Part shown: in pieces, positions 1 to 9,222 of the stretch
Layout: each line of letters opens with the position of its first letter
Position numbering within the stretch: position 1 is the stretch's first letter
Assembly (NCBI GenBank): GCA_003553445.1
Contig: PWEK01000095.1
Location: forward strand, 1-54,944
Direction: 5' to 3'
Length of the DNA: 54,944 nt
Origin: Elusimicrobiota bacterium
GTDB taxonomy: Bacteria; CG03; SLGR01
The notes under the pieces: model-generated
Told to the model about the DNA's origin: nothing
The model's input: the letters and a program-made list of their open reading frames with translations, nothing else
The model's database searches: none
Program-made: the position numbers and the translations under genes

Positions 1-1166
1 AAATAAGCTGATAAAAAAAGAATATTCGCGCCGGCGGAATAAAGGGCTTTCAGTTTTGAGGTTGTAAATAAAGCAAAAACACCCGCAAGAAAAATTATAA
101 GAAGGCCCGGTATATTGCCGACAGGGATGAGATAATCCCCCTCAAGCATATTGGAAACGGCGGAAGCGAGAAACCCCACCATGGGAAATATGGGGGAATA
201 CGGGGTAGGCCTTAAATCGGATGTTCCGGTGGCGGTAAGCCCCAGAAAGACAATGCGGTCTTCAAGATTATGAAGGTCATAAAGCGGCTCACTACCCGAG
301 CGTATAGAATCATACGAACTTACTATTCCCATAAAAGAAGCCATATCAATATTTTCGGGGCTGAAACCCCCAGGATGGTTGACCAGCATGCGGCATTTCT
401 CATCAACCGGGATATCAACTTCACCGTCTTTAGTCTTTATAGAAATCTTCCTTCCCGGCTCAATTATTACATCGCCCCTTGAAGCTCCGAGATAATTCAC
501 CACAACATCAAGCGCGACACTCGGAAGAATATAATCTCCATACCTCATCACAAGGGGCACTCTTCTGGTAACACCATCGGTATCGGGCTCCACGTTCACA
601 TACCCCGAACCCTTTGCCGCCTCCGCAAGCTCTTGAATAGGAAGAACCGCTCCATCGGCTTCAGGGATAGGCGTATTTTCAAGAGCGGATGAATCCCCAA
701 CGCTTATTCTCTCCAGAAACTCACTGCATTTTAGCTTTCCGAACCTGTCTTCCAGAATTTCCTCCGGCGCGCCGGTTTTCTTAAAAAGGTAAAAAGGGAA
801 ATAAACACTTCCTGCAGCCTGCGACTGACTGGCCAGAAGAATATCATCTTCGGGAAAATCACCCGAGGGTTCGGTAAACAAAACATCAAAAACAACATCC
901 GAAGGAGAAAACGGCTTCATCCAGTTTACAAAAGAGGCCATGTATCCCCGCCGCCAGGGCCACCTGCCGAGCCCGTCAGAAGAGACACTTTCATCTCCCA
1001 CAGCGACTATAAACACCTTATCGGATGCCGGGCTGGGCCCCCTTAACCTGAAGCGCCAGTCAAGGGTTTTCAACTCCAGGGTCTCCCATATCCCCAGAAA
1101 AGCCAAAAGAGAGACCGCAAGAGGAAGAAAAGTAAAATATAAAATTATGTTTTTTCTCTTTTTCAA
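1..1166 (-). CDS. CHASE2-domain membrane sensor protein (partial, C-terminus cut by window edge)
   Basis: Read from the reverse complement; the frame is open from a stop at about 1206 to the window edge. The protein starts with a short basic segment (LKKRKN), one hydrophobic helix, then the CHASE2-type signature after the first membrane pass (ELKTLDWRFRLRGP). An extracytoplasmic domain of about 280 residues follows, including FIVAVGDESV, WPWRRGYMASF, DVVFDVLFTEP and a second block ending LEDRIVLLGLTATGTSD. Hydrophobic helices begin near the cut (IPGLLIIFLAGVFALF). In the family, CHASE2 is an extracellular sensing domain joined through two or three membrane helices to an adenylate/guanylate cyclase or a kinase; which one applies here lies outside the window. 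The start is uncertain: TTG at 1166 is the best in-frame choice and has no clear ribosome site. The ATG at 1171 is out of frame and hits a stop at once. Confidence 0.8.
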   Translation of the reverse strand, partial: MKKRKNIILYFTFLPLAVSLLAFLGIWETLELKTLDWRFRLRGPSPASDKVFIVAVGDESVSSDGLGRWPWRRGYMASFVNWMKPFSPSDVVFDVLFTEPSGDFPEDDILLASQSQAAGSVYFPFYLFKKTGAPEEILEDRFGKLKCSEFLERISVGDSSALENTPIPEADGAVLPIQELAEAAKGSGYVNVEPDTDGVTRRVPLVMRYGDYILPSVALDVVVNYLGASRGDVIIEPGRKISIKTKDGEVDIPVDEKCRMLVNHPGGFSPENIDMASFMGIVSSYDSIRSGSEPLYDLHNLEDRIVFLGLTATGTSDLRPTPYSPIFPMVGFLASAVSNMLEGDYLIPVGNIPGLLIIFLAGVFALFTTSKLKALYSAGANILFLSAY

Positions 1167-1192
1167 TACATAATTATAATAATATGGTTTTA

Positions 1193-1813
1193 CTATATAT
1201 TCAACTCAAGTATCTTTTTTATCTTACCGGCCGCATCTGCCGGGTTCTCAGAAAGATTAACAGCAGAAGATACGGCTGCTATTGAAGAAACCGCCGAGAC
1301 ATCCCGAATATTTTCCGCGTTTATCCCCCCCACCGGCACCACCTGAATACCCGCTCTGCCGGTGACCCTTTTAAACCCTTCAATTCCGATTATGTCCCTT
1401 TTCATAGATTTCGTTGAGGTATGAAACAGGGGGCCGCATCCGATGTAACTGGCCCCTTCCTTTTCCGCTTTAACTGCTGCTTCGGGGGTATGCCCGGAAA
1501 GGCCCAATATCCCGGAAAAGATTTTTCTTGCTTCCCTCGCCGGAATATCCTCTCTGCCGAGATGAATACCGTCAGCGCCTGCGCAGAGCGCTATATCAAC
1601 CCTGTTGTTTATAATCAGGGGTATCCCTGAAAATTCCAGCTTTTTCTTTAAAAAAAGCGCTGCCTTAAAAAACTCCCTGTCGAATAAGTCCGGAGAGCGC
1701 AGCTGCAGAGCGCTTATATGAGGAAAGATATCAGTTATATTTTCCCGCCAGGGTTTTTTTTCCCATGAGAGAGGGTCAAAAAGAAAATATACTCCCTTTT
1801 GAGGAAATTTCAT
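1193..1813 (-). CDS. thiE: Thiamine-phosphate synthase / TenI family protein (ThiE-like)
   Basis: A 206-residue TIM-barrel protein. The family joins HMP-pyrophosphate and thiazole phosphate to thiamine phosphate (ThiE), or tautomerises the thiazole (TenI). Visible blocks: ADGIHLGREDIP (family GVHLGQ-D), GHTPEAAVKAEKEGASYIG, then CGPLFHTSTKS (family GPIFPT-TK pyrophosphate loop) and VVPVGGINAEN. Two normally conserved active-site positions differ: the family QLREK is QLRSP here, and INDRVD is INNRVD (loss of a metal-binding Asp). It ends the his cluster, 53 bases after hisI, on the same strand. I favour a member of the ThiE/TenI superfamily with uncertain activity. ATG start at 1813; an AAAGG lies about 12 bases upstream. 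Confidence 0.72.
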   Translation of the reverse strand: MKFPQKGVYFLFDPLSWEKKPWRENITDIFPHISALQLRSPDLFDREFFKAALFLKKKLEFSGIPLIINNRVDIALCAGADGIHLGREDIPAREARKIFSGILGLSGHTPEAAVKAEKEGASYIGCGPLFHTSTKSMKRDIIGIEGFKRVTGRAGIQVVPVGGINAENIRDVSAVSSIAAVSSAVNLSENPADAAGKIKKILELNI

Positions 1814-1866
1814 TAAAAAAGAAGCCTTTCTTTTTCCATTGTCCCTTATTTAAAAAAAACGTGGGT

Positions 1867-2256
1867 TCAGCTTTTCTTTTCCCCGTACATACTTTCTGGG
1901 TCTTTTATCTTTTCCTCTCTGTCCTTCCACTCTTTTCCTTCCCAGACCCGGTAAAAACAGGAGCGGTTCCCCGTGTGGCACGCGCATCCGCCCTTCTGCT
2001 TTACCTTAAGGAGTATCGTATCCATGTCGCAGTCGGTTCTTATCTCTTTGACTATCTGAACATTTCCGGAGGTTTCCCCCTTAAGCCACAGTTTATTGCG
2101 GCTTCTTGAAAAGTAACAGGCCTTTCCCTCTTTCAATGTCTTTTCCAGGGATTCCCTGTTCATATACGCCAGCATTAAAACACTGCCGTCTGAGTAATCC
2201 TGGGTAATACAGGGGACAAGCCCTTTTTCGTTAAATTTTATTTTACCTGAATCCAT
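1867..2256 (-). CDS. hisI: Phosphoribosyl-AMP cyclohydrolase HisI
   Basis: Third step of histidine synthesis: opens the adenine ring of phosphoribosyl-AMP. 129 residues, the size of a single-domain HisI without the fused HisE pyrophosphohydrolase. Family motifs are clear: [17 protein letters not shown], the metal-binding DCDMDT and the zinc cysteines in [11 protein letters not shown]. The ATG directly follows the hisA stop (TAA-ATG) and is preceded by GAGGAG, so hisA and hisI are translationally coupled. A separate hisE is not seen nearby. Confidence 0.97.
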   Translation of the reverse strand: MDSGKIKFNEKGLVPCITQDYSDGSVLMLAYMNRESLEKTLKEGKACYFSRSRNKLWLKGETSGNVQIVKEIRTDCDMDTILLKVKQKGGCACHTGNRSCFYRVWEGKEWKDREEKIKDPESMYGEKKS

Positions 2257-2988
2257 TTAGTTCTCCTCTTTTAGTGTTCTTAGTGCCTTTGGCATAAAAC
2301 CCTCATCTGCATAAAGGGCCTTCCCAACAATAACTCCTGTCAGGTTTGAAAGCTTCAGCTCCTTCAAGCTTTTTAAGTCTTCGACGCCCGAGACGCCTCC
2401 GGAAGCTATAACAGAAATATCAACCTTCCGTGCGACTTTTTCAATCCACCTGACATTCGGGCCTTTCATTGTGCCGTCTTTTTTAATATCAGTGACAATA
2501 ATCTCCCTTACCCCCATCTTCTGAACTTCCTGCGCAAAATCACAGGCATCTTTTATACTTACTTCTTTCCATCCTGCAGTTGCCACCTTTCCTGACCTTG
2601 AATCAATCCCGACAATTATTTTTTCAGGCCATTCGGATACCGCCTTTTTTAAAAAGCCCCTGTCATACAGGGCCGATGTTCCCAGAATTACGCGGCTTAT
2701 CCCTCCCGCCAACAGCCTCCTAACTGTCTCATAATCCCTGATACCCCCGCCTGTCTGCACCGGAATATCAAGCTCTTTTGCAATCCGTAAAATTACCCCG
2801 GCATTCTTTGTTTTCCCTGAAAAAGCGCCGTCTAAATCCACAACATGAAGCCTTTTCGCCCCCATATCCTGCCACTTTTTTGCCATCTTCAGAGGATCCG
2901 GGGAATAAACAGTTTCATCTTCCGCCCTGCCCTGCAAAAGCCTTACACAATTCCCCCCCCTTATATCTACAGCCGGAATCAGTATCAT
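2257..2988 (-). CDS. hisA: HisA, 1-(5-phosphoribosyl)-5-[(5-phosphoribosylamino)methylideneamino]imidazole-4-carboxamide isomerase
   Basis: Amadori isomerisation of ProFAR to PRFAR in histidine synthesis. 243 residues, the normal length of this TIM barrel. The catalytic Asp residues sit in IPAVDIRGGNCVRL and IVTDIKKDGTMKGP; HVVDLDGAFSG and ASGGVSGVEDL are the phosphate-binding repeats. A GAGGAG ribosome site stands 8-9 bases before the ATG. In most his operons hisH precedes and hisF follows hisA; here hisB is directly upstream (54-base gap) and hisI directly downstream. Confidence 0.97.
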   Translation of the reverse strand: MILIPAVDIRGGNCVRLLQGRAEDETVYSPDPLKMAKKWQDMGAKRLHVVDLDGAFSGKTKNAGVILRIAKELDIPVQTGGGIRDYETVRRLLAGGISRVILGTSALYDRGFLKKAVSEWPEKIIVGIDSRSGKVATAGWKEVSIKDACDFAQEVQKMGVREIIVTDIKKDGTMKGPNVRWIEKVARKVDISVIASGGVSGVEDLKSLKELKLSNLTGVIVGKALYADEGFMPKALRTLKEEN

Positions 2989-3042
2989 TACACTCTCCTC
3001 ATATGCACATTTCTATGGCGTCAAGCCTTCGAAAACCGCAAA

Positions 3043-3627
3043 TTATATTACCCCTTTTGTGGAGGGAAGGCCCTTTCCTGAAACCTTTACAGCTTTTCCG
3101 ATTGATTTTGCAAGAGACTTAAATACACTCTCCGCAATATGATGGTTGTTTTCACCGTAGGCAAGGTTAATGTGAAGCGTGGCCCTCAGGGCCCTTGCAA
3201 AAGAATACATAAACTCCTTTATTAGAGAATAATCAAAATCACCCTTCGGGTCCCAGGGAACAGGGTAGTCAACATTATAAACAAGAAAACTCCGCCCCCC
3301 CAGATCAACGGCGGTATCGCATCTTGCCTCATCCATCGCAAGCATGGCCCATCCGTAACGCTCAATTCCCTTCCTCTCTCCCAATGCCTTATCAATCGCC
3401 TTTCCAAGAACCGATGCGGTATCCTCAACTGAATGATGCGCATCGACCTCAACATCCCCACCGGCCCTTATCCTCATATCTATCCCTGAATGCCTGGAAA
3501 GCTGGTTGAGCATATGATCGAAAAATCCATAAGGCGTCTTTATGTCGGCGTCGCCATTACCGTCAAGATTTACAGAAACCTCAATATCTGTCTCCCGGGT
3601 CTTCCTTTTCTCTTTTGCTTTTCTCAT
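3043..3627 (-). CDS. hisB: Imidazoleglycerol-phosphate dehydratase HisB
   Basis: Dehydrates imidazole-glycerol phosphate to imidazole-acetol phosphate. 194 residues, matching the monofunctional enzyme without the phosphatase domain of E. coli HisB. Metal-binding motifs are complete: GFFDHMLNQLSRHSGID, DAHHSVEDTASVLGKA and GENNHHIAESVFKSLAKS. The ATG overlaps the hisC stop by four bases (ATGA), so the two are coupled. No separate histidinol phosphatase is seen in the window; the PHP protein at 47241-48095 belongs to another PHP branch. Confidence 0.96.
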   Translation of the reverse strand: MRKAKEKRKTRETDIEVSVNLDGNGDADIKTPYGFFDHMLNQLSRHSGIDMRIRAGGDVEVDAHHSVEDTASVLGKAIDKALGERKGIERYGWAMLAMDEARCDTAVDLGGRSFLVYNVDYPVPWDPKGDFDYSLIKEFMYSFARALRATLHINLAYGENNHHIAESVFKSLAKSIGKAVKVSGKGLPSTKGVI

Positions 3628-4688
3628 TCTACCTCCACATTATATCCTGAAAATGATTCTATTACCGCTTTCAGAAACCTCTCGTTTTCTTCAGGCCTGC
3701 CTACCGTAACGCGCAGTTTGTCGCGCATACTCTGTGACTTAAACCTCCTTACTTTAATATTCCTTTTTCTTAGGGAATCTAAAACCCGCCGGATTTTCTC
3801 TATTTTCATAAGTATAAAATTCGCTTCGGTATTATAAGGTTTAATGAACGAAACCCCCTCCAGCTCCCTGTAGAGTTTTTTTCTGGATTCAACAAGCTCA
3901 TTTACAGTATAAAGAATAGACTCCCTGTTTTTAATCACCTCCTCAACTACAACCTGGGCAACCGAACTGAAATTGTAAGGAAGCTGGGCTTTTCTAAGCT
4001 CGCGGGCAAGATTTTCATTTGTAATAAGGTACCCGGCCCTGACACCCGCCAGCGAAAAAGCCTTTGAAAAAGTCCTCAAGACAACCAGGTTTTCCCGCTC
4101 CTGTACGGAGCTGATGAAACTTTTCCCGGAAAACTCATAATACGCCTCATCCAGAACAGTCAAAACCGAATCGCTCGAAAGTATTCTGTTTATCTTTTCT
4201 TTACTGTAGCAGTTTCCGGTAGGGTTGTTCGGGTATGCCATAAAAACAATATCCGGAGAAACCGAGAGAATATCTTTATCGGGAAGACTGAAGCCCTCTC
4301 CGTGCGGTATCCCTTTGTAGACGGTTCCGGTAAGTTCTGAAAGAATTCTGTACATCGAAAAAGTAGGTTCGGCCGCCGCGGCCTTTTTCCCCTCTCCGCC
4401 GCAGGAAAATAAAAGAAGCATTATCAGTTCATCCGAACCGTTACCCAGAACTATATTTTCCGGCGAAACACCGCAGTAATCGGCAATGTATCTCTTTAAT
4501 GCAGCATTGTCCGGGTCGGGATACCTGTTCATCCTGATCCCATAAATTCTTTCTTTTATCTTATCCTTTATTTCCCCGGGTATATCATAAGGATTCTCCT
4601 GCGCATCAAGTTTAATCTCCCCCTCATCAACATCCTGCACTTTGTACGGCTCCATCGCGGATATTCTTTTCTTTACATACCTGTTCAA
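3624..4688 (-). CDS. hisC: Histidinol-phosphate aminotransferase HisC
   Basis: PLP enzyme (fold type I, class II) that converts imidazole-acetol phosphate to histidinol phosphate. 354 residues, the usual length. Motifs: VLGNGSDELI (PLP phosphate region), AYPNNPTGN, VLDEAYYEF and the PLP lysine in FSKAFSLAGVRAGYL, followed by LRVTVGRPEENERF near the C-terminus. The start codon overlaps the hisD stop (4685-4688). No separate aromatic aminotransferase is seen nearby, so it may also serve Tyr/Phe, as in some bacteria (inference only). Confidence 0.95.
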   Translation of the reverse strand: MNRYVKKRISAMEPYKVQDVDEGEIKLDAQENPYDIPGEIKDKIKERIYGIRMNRYPDPDNAALKRYIADYCGVSPENIVLGNGSDELIMLLLFSCGGEGKKAAAAEPTFSMYRILSELTGTVYKGIPHGEGFSLPDKDILSVSPDIVFMAYPNNPTGNCYSKEKINRILSSDSVLTVLDEAYYEFSGKSFISSVQERENLVVLRTFSKAFSLAGVRAGYLITNENLARELRKAQLPYNFSSVAQVVVEEVIKNRESILYTVNELVESRKKLYRELEGVSFIKPYNTEANFILMKIEKIRRVLDSLRKRNIKVRRFKSQSMRDKLRVTVGRPEENERFLKAVIESFSGYNVEVE

Positions 4689-5857
4689 TCTTTTAAAACT
4701 CTCCTTTTTACCGAAAGAGAATGATACTTCATCCCCTCTTCCTCCGCTATCCTCATAATCTTATCTCCGGCTTCCTTCAAGGCGCTCTTACTGCATTTTA
4801 TAAAAGGAATTCTCTTTAGAAAACTCCTTACTCCCAATCCCTCGCTGTATTTTGCCGCGCCGCCCGTAGGCAGCGTATGAGAAGGGCCTGCCCAGTAATC
4901 CCCCAGGGCTACCGGGGAGTTCTCCCCCACAAAAACCGCGCCGGCATTTCTCACTTTCTTTTTGATTTTTTTAACGGAGTCGTTCATGCACATCAGCTGC
5001 AGATGCTCGGGAGCTATGAGATTAACTTCCTCAACCGCCTCTTCAATGTCTTTTACAAGAGCAAGGTTAACCTGAGAAGCCAGATCACCCGGGATTCCTT
5101 TTCTGACCTCCTCAAGAAGCTTCTCATTAAAGGTGAAAAAAAATGATCTCGAATCGGGAGAATGCTCGGCCTGAGCAGCAAGATCCCCCACTATAACATT
5201 AACATCCTGGAATTCATCAGCAATAACGGCAACCTCGCTTGGGCCCGCAAACATATCAATACCAACCCTGTCTGAAAGAAGGACTTTCGCCTTCTGAACG
5301 TAGCTGTTTCCCGGGCCTGCTATAAAATCAACCCTGTATACGGTCTGGGTTCCGTAGGCCAGGGCTGCCACTGCCTGAGCCCCCCCGACCCTGTATACCC
5401 TGTCAACGCCGGCAATCTCGGCAGCCGAAAGGACCCCAGGAGTAAGTTTGCCCGGGGGCGTAACCATAACTATTTTTTTTACGCCCGCAACTCTCGCAGG
5501 CACCGCCCCCATTAAAACAGAAGAAGGGTAGCTGTACCTGCCCCCGGGAACATATAAGCCCGCGCTTTCAACCGGCTCAAAGATGTCTTCTATGTCAATG
5601 CCTTCCTTCGAAACCGAGGCGCCCCGGCACCCCTCCAGCTCCTTTAGTGAATATCTCTCAATGTTTTCAGCAGCCTCTTTAAGGGCATCATACAACTTTT
5701 TATCCACCCTGGCGGCCTGGCGGCGGCGTTCTTTTAAAGAAACCTCTATCTCATCCGGGGACAACCTCACACCGTCAAACTTTTTTGTATACTTTATAAG
5801 CGCCTTATCACCCTTTTTTTTGACGTCTTTTATTATTTTACTTACTTTCCTAATCAT
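4685..5857 (-). CDS. hisD: Histidinol dehydrogenase HisD (short N-terminus)
   Basis: Last two steps of histidine synthesis, zinc-dependent oxidation of histidinol to histidine. Zinc and catalytic positions are present: AAQAEHSPDSR, IAPEHLQL (the Glu-His pair), GDYWAGPSHTLPTGGAA and EGMKYHSLSVKRR. NAD-binding and structural blocks include GPGNSYVQKAK and FAGPSEVAVIAD. At 390 residues it lacks roughly 30-40 N-terminal residues of the usual ~430, starting almost directly at the IIKDVKKKGDKAL helix. The only plausible start is the ATG at 5857, which overlaps the murA end by 8 bases. The missing part is a peripheral helical segment, so activity is likely. Confidence 0.93.
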   Translation of the reverse strand: MIRKVSKIIKDVKKKGDKALIKYTKKFDGVRLSPDEIEVSLKERRRQAARVDKKLYDALKEAAENIERYSLKELEGCRGASVSKEGIDIEDIFEPVESAGLYVPGGRYSYPSSVLMGAVPARVAGVKKIVMVTPPGKLTPGVLSAAEIAGVDRVYRVGGAQAVAALAYGTQTVYRVDFIAGPGNSYVQKAKVLLSDRVGIDMFAGPSEVAVIADEFQDVNVIVGDLAAQAEHSPDSRSFFFTFNEKLLEEVRKGIPGDLASQVNLALVKDIEEAVEEVNLIAPEHLQLMCMNDSVKKIKKKVRNAGAVFVGENSPVALGDYWAGPSHTLPTGGAAKYSEGLGVRSFLKRIPFIKCSKSALKEAGDKIMRIAEEEGMKYHSLSVKRRVLKD

Positions 5858-7139
5858 TATTCAGGCTTTCCCCGTTAACTTCTTCCTCTTCCCTAATGTC
5901 AGCCCCGAGGCTTCTCAAAATATGAACAATATTATCATACCCGCGTTCAATGTGGGATATCCCTGTAATTTCAGTAAGCCCCTTTGCAGACAGGGCCGCG
6001 ATAATCAAAGCAGCGCCGCCTCTTAAGTCACAGGCCTTTACCGGAGCCCCCGTAAGGTTTTTAACCCCCGTTACAATAACGGATTCACCCTTAACCTCAA
6101 GGTCCGCCCCCATCCTCATAAGTTCGGCGCAGTGAAGAAACCTGTTTTCAAAAACCTCCTCGCTGACCACGCTTACCCCCTTTGTCCGCGCCAGGTAAGC
6201 GCAAAAAGGGGCCTGAAGGTCTGTAGGAAACCCCGGATACGGCGCCGTTCTTATTTCAGAAGGCATGGGGCGCGAAGGCCCGCAAACCCTTATTTTGTTC
6301 CCGTCCACATCCACATCCGCGCCGCTTTCCTCCAACTTATGAATAAGGGCTTCCAGAACATGCGGATGGGAGAAGTCTATTTCAACCTTTGACCCTTTCA
6401 GAGCCCCCGCAATAAGGTATGTGCCCGCCTGTATCCTGTCATCCATAACTGTAAAATCAACCGGCCTGAACTCTTTCCTTCCCCTTATCTTAACTGACCT
6501 CGAAGAAGGCTCTATCTCCACACCCATCGCTTCCAGAAAAGCCAGCATTTCTTCAACCTCGGGCTCCCTGGCAATATTTTCCAGGACCGTCTCCCCCTCC
6601 GTACGGCTGGCGGCTATCGCAAGGTTTTCCGTAGCCCCCACAGAAGGGTAATCCAAATTTATAACCGCGCTCCTGAGCCCGGATGAATTTAAGTTCACAA
6701 AACCCTTAGAAACCTTAATATCCGCCCCCATTTTTTTGAATCCCTTGAGATGAATATCTATGGGCCTCGTTCCAATTGCGCATCCTCCCGGCAGGGCAAC
6801 CCTTATATTTTTTTTCCTGGCGGCCAGGCCTCCCATAACAAGAACCGAAGCCCTCAATTTTCTAACCAGCCTGTAGGGAGCTTCGCCCGTAAGCCCATCA
6901 GACTTCCTTACAGTAACCACGCTCCCGTTTCTCTCAACAGTTTTACCCAGCACCCTAAGCATAGCTATCATCACCGTTATATCGGTCATATCGGGAACAT
7001 TTCGGATTATGCTTTCCTCATCGGATATAAGCGTAGCTGCCAGAATAGGAAGTACGGCGTTCTTCGAGCCCCCCACATTAACTTTTCCTTTTAACGAAGC
7101 AGGCCCCTTTACACATATTTTTTTTGTTTTTTTATTCAC
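5850..7139 (-). CDS. murA: UDP-N-acetylglucosamine 1-carboxyvinyltransferase MurA
   Basis: First committed step of peptidoglycan synthesis: adds enolpyruvate from PEP to UDP-GlcNAc in the cytoplasm. Two-domain inside-out barrel. The substrate lysine is in VGGSKNAVLPILAA. The catalytic cysteine is present in LPGGCAIGTRPIDIH, so a fosfomycin-sensitive type is expected. The general-acid Asp is in GFPTDLQAPFCAYLA. The frame opens at a TTG at 7184, but I choose GTG at 7139 because a GGAAAT lies 8-13 bases upstream and the protein then begins VNKKTKKICVKGP, like other MurAs (429 residues). It heads the his cluster, a common arrangement, and is 137 bases from prmC. Confidence 0.95.
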   Translation of the reverse strand: MNKKTKKICVKGPASLKGKVNVGGSKNAVLPILAATLISDEESIIRNVPDMTDITVMIAMLRVLGKTVERNGSVVTVRKSDGLTGEAPYRLVRKLRASVLVMGGLAARKKNIRVALPGGCAIGTRPIDIHLKGFKKMGADIKVSKGFVNLNSSGLRSAVINLDYPSVGATENLAIAASRTEGETVLENIAREPEVEEMLAFLEAMGVEIEPSSRSVKIRGRKEFRPVDFTVMDDRIQAGTYLIAGALKGSKVEIDFSHPHVLEALIHKLEESGADVDVDGNKIRVCGPSRPMPSEIRTAPYPGFPTDLQAPFCAYLARTKGVSVVSEEVFENRFLHCAELMRMGADLEVKGESVIVTGVKNLTGAPVKACDLRGGAALIIAALSAKGLTEITGISHIERGYDNIVHILRSLGADIREEEEVNGESLNND

Positions 7140-7276
7140 TCTTATATTTCCATAATAAATTTTTCCGGAGCGTAAAAACAGCAATCAGATTAATTTTCGC
7201 CATTATAACAAATTTAACCGCAACTTTTCTATTATGCGGACCGTCCGTAAGCCAGAATACCTGTTCGCATTCTCAT

Positions 7277-8128
7277 TTATTGCGGGCCCACCTCGCTGAT
7301 AAAAACCCTGTCTATGCCGGAGTAATCCTTCACTAAAAAAGGTTTGCTAAGATTCTTCATCTGCCGTGCATACCTAATTACCGCCTCACCCTGATCATAC
7401 CCTATCTCAATAAAGATTCTTCCGCCTCTCTTTACATACCTTCCGGAGCGAGAGAGTATTCCCTTTATAAAACTCATTCCGGAGTTTCCCGCTTTTAATG
7501 CACCGGCAGGTTCCCTTCTGACCTCATTTGAAAGCGCCTCGTAATCAGTTTCCGACACATAAGGGGGGTTGGAAATAAGAATATCAAATTTGCTCTTTAT
7601 AATGTCTTCATCTGAAAACATGTCCCCCTGGATAAAATTAACCCTGTTCTCAACTTTATGGATTTGAGCATTACGCCGTGCGACTTTCAATGCAGAAGGG
7701 GATTTTTCCAGAGCCGTCACTTCCGCGCCTTTAAGCTTTGCAAGCGCGACAGCAATATTGCCGCTTCCGGCGCCAAGTTCAACCACTGAAGGTTTTTTTT
7801 TCATTCCGTCTATATACTCCATGCATTTTTCAACCATTATTTCAGTTTCCGGCCTCGGTATGAACGTGGCGGGAGTAACCGTAAATTTCATCCCCATAAA
7901 ACAGGCCTCGCCTGTTAAATAAGCCGAAGGGACCCCCTTTTTTCTTTTTTGGATAAGATTTCTGTAGAGCCCGACAGCTTCACTATCAGGCGTACTTTTT
8001 GATTCCAGAATTAAAAAACTTCTCTTAACCTTAAGTATGTGCCCCAGAAGAAACTCGGCTTCAACCTTATCTCCGATAACCCTTCTGCCCTCATCAAGAA
8101 GTTCACTGACAGTCGGTTTCTTTACCAT
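7277..8128 (-). CDS. prmC: Peptide chain release factor N5-glutamine methyltransferase PrmC
   Basis: SAM-dependent methylation of the GGQ glutamine of release factors. Helical N-terminal domain (residues 1-75), then a Rossmann methyltransferase. The SAM loop is VVELGAGSGNIAVALA and the catalytic NPPY is in ILISNPPYVSETDYEAL. GEACFMGMKFTV and IPRPETE are family hallmarks. The ATG at 8128 overlaps the prfA stop (TGATG), coupling the enzyme to its substrate RF1. 283 residues, normal length. Confidence 0.95.
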   Translation of the reverse strand: MVKKPTVSELLDEGRRVIGDKVEAEFLLGHILKVKRSFLILESKSTPDSEAVGLYRNLIQKRKKGVPSAYLTGEACFMGMKFTVTPATFIPRPETEIMVEKCMEYIDGMKKKPSVVELGAGSGNIAVALAKLKGAEVTALEKSPSALKVARRNAQIHKVENRVNFIQGDMFSDEDIIKSKFDILISNPPYVSETDYEALSNEVRREPAGALKAGNSGMSFIKGILSRSGRYVKRGGRIFIEIGYDQGEAVIRYARQMKNLSKPFLVKDYSGIDRVFISEVGPQ

Positions 8129-9189
8129 CAAAGCTCTCTTAACTGCTTTTCTCTGATTCTTTTCTTTATTTCTTCCAGGAATTCGGCTAAATTTCCATCG
8201 ATTAATTCTTCGAGTTTATGAACTGTAAGGCCCGCCCTGTGATCTGTCACCCTGTTTTGAGGGAAATTGTATGTCCTTATTTTTTCGCTTCTATCTCCCG
8301 AACCAATCTGATTCCGCCTTCGGGCCCCCTGCTCTTTTTCCTGCTGGATTTTAACATGCTCTTTTATTCTGGCTCTGAGCATATTCATGGCTTTTCTCTT
8401 ATTCTGCATCTGCGAGCGCTCATCCTGACACTGCACAACAATTCCCGTAGGCAAATGAGTTATCCGCACTGCCGAATCGGTTACATTAACATGCTGTCCG
8501 CCCTTCCCGGAAGCCCTGTAAGTGTCAATCCTCAAATCATCTTTACTTATATTTATCTCCACCGGATCGGCATGAGAAAGCACCGCCACACTGCATGCGG
8601 ATGTATGTATCCTGCCGCCGGATTCTGTCTCGGGCACGCGCTGAACCCTGTGAACACCGCTTTCCCATTTCAGATTTCCATACACATTTTTTCCTTCAAC
8701 AGAGAAAATTATTTCTTTAAATCCCCCCAGGCCGGTTTTATTCGAACTGTATATATCAATATTCCATCCGGAACTTTCGGCAAACCTTGCATACATGCGG
8801 TATAATTCATAGCAAAACAGCGCCGCTTCGTCACCGCCTGTTCCGGCCCTTATCTCAATTATCACATCTTTATTCTCGTCCGGGTCCTTAGGCAGAAGAT
8901 AATTTTTCAATTCTTTTTCAGTTTTTTCAATTTTTTCAGATAAGATTTCCATCTCTTCGGCAGCAAGGTCTTTCATATCGGCTTTTTCCTGCTCAAACAG
9001 ATTCTTTGCCTGCTCGTATTCTTTTTTGAGTTTCAGGTATTTCCGGTATGTTTCCACCTGCTCTTTTAGCTCGCCATACCGGCGGCCGAGTTCTTCAATT
9101 TTTGACGGGTTATCAGCTATCTCCGGAAGGGTCAGCTTCTTTTCAACTTCTTTATATTCCTTTTTTAACTTTTCAAATTTTTCAAACAT
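8128..9189 (-). CDS. prfA: Peptide chain release factor 1 (RF1)
   Basis: Decodes UAA and UAG and triggers peptide release. 353 residues, full length. The tripeptide anticodon is PET in [19 protein letters not shown], the P-x-T form that marks RF1 rather than RF2 (SPF). The peptidyl-hydrolase motif is [20 protein letters not shown]; its glutamine is the PrmC target. The N-terminal helical bundle spans residues 1-95 or so. An AGGAAC ribosome site precedes the ATG. rpmE lies 710 bases upstream, separated by repeats. Confidence 0.97.
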   Translation of the reverse strand: MFEKFEKLKKEYKEVEKKLTLPEIADNPSKIEELGRRYGELKEQVETYRKYLKLKKEYEQAKNLFEQEKADMKDLAAEEMEILSEKIEKTEKELKNYLLPKDPDENKDVIIEIRAGTGGDEAALFCYELYRMYARFAESSGWNIDIYSSNKTGLGGFKEIIFSVEGKNVYGNLKWESGVHRVQRVPETESGGRIHTSACSVAVLSHADPVEINISKDDLRIDTYRASGKGGQHVNVTDSAVRITHLPTGIVVQCQDERSQMQNKRKAMNMLRARIKEHVKIQQEKEQGARRRNQIGSGDRSEKIRTYNFPQNRVTDHRAGLTVHKLEELIDGNLAEFLEEIKKRIREKQLREL

Positions 9190-9222
9190 GTTCCTGTAAA
9201 CCCCATTTTATCTATAAAACAT

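Noticed and set aside
8218-8805. A 195-codon plus-strand frame
   Set aside because: Opposite prfA, whose motifs are complete; no ribosome site and no family likeness.
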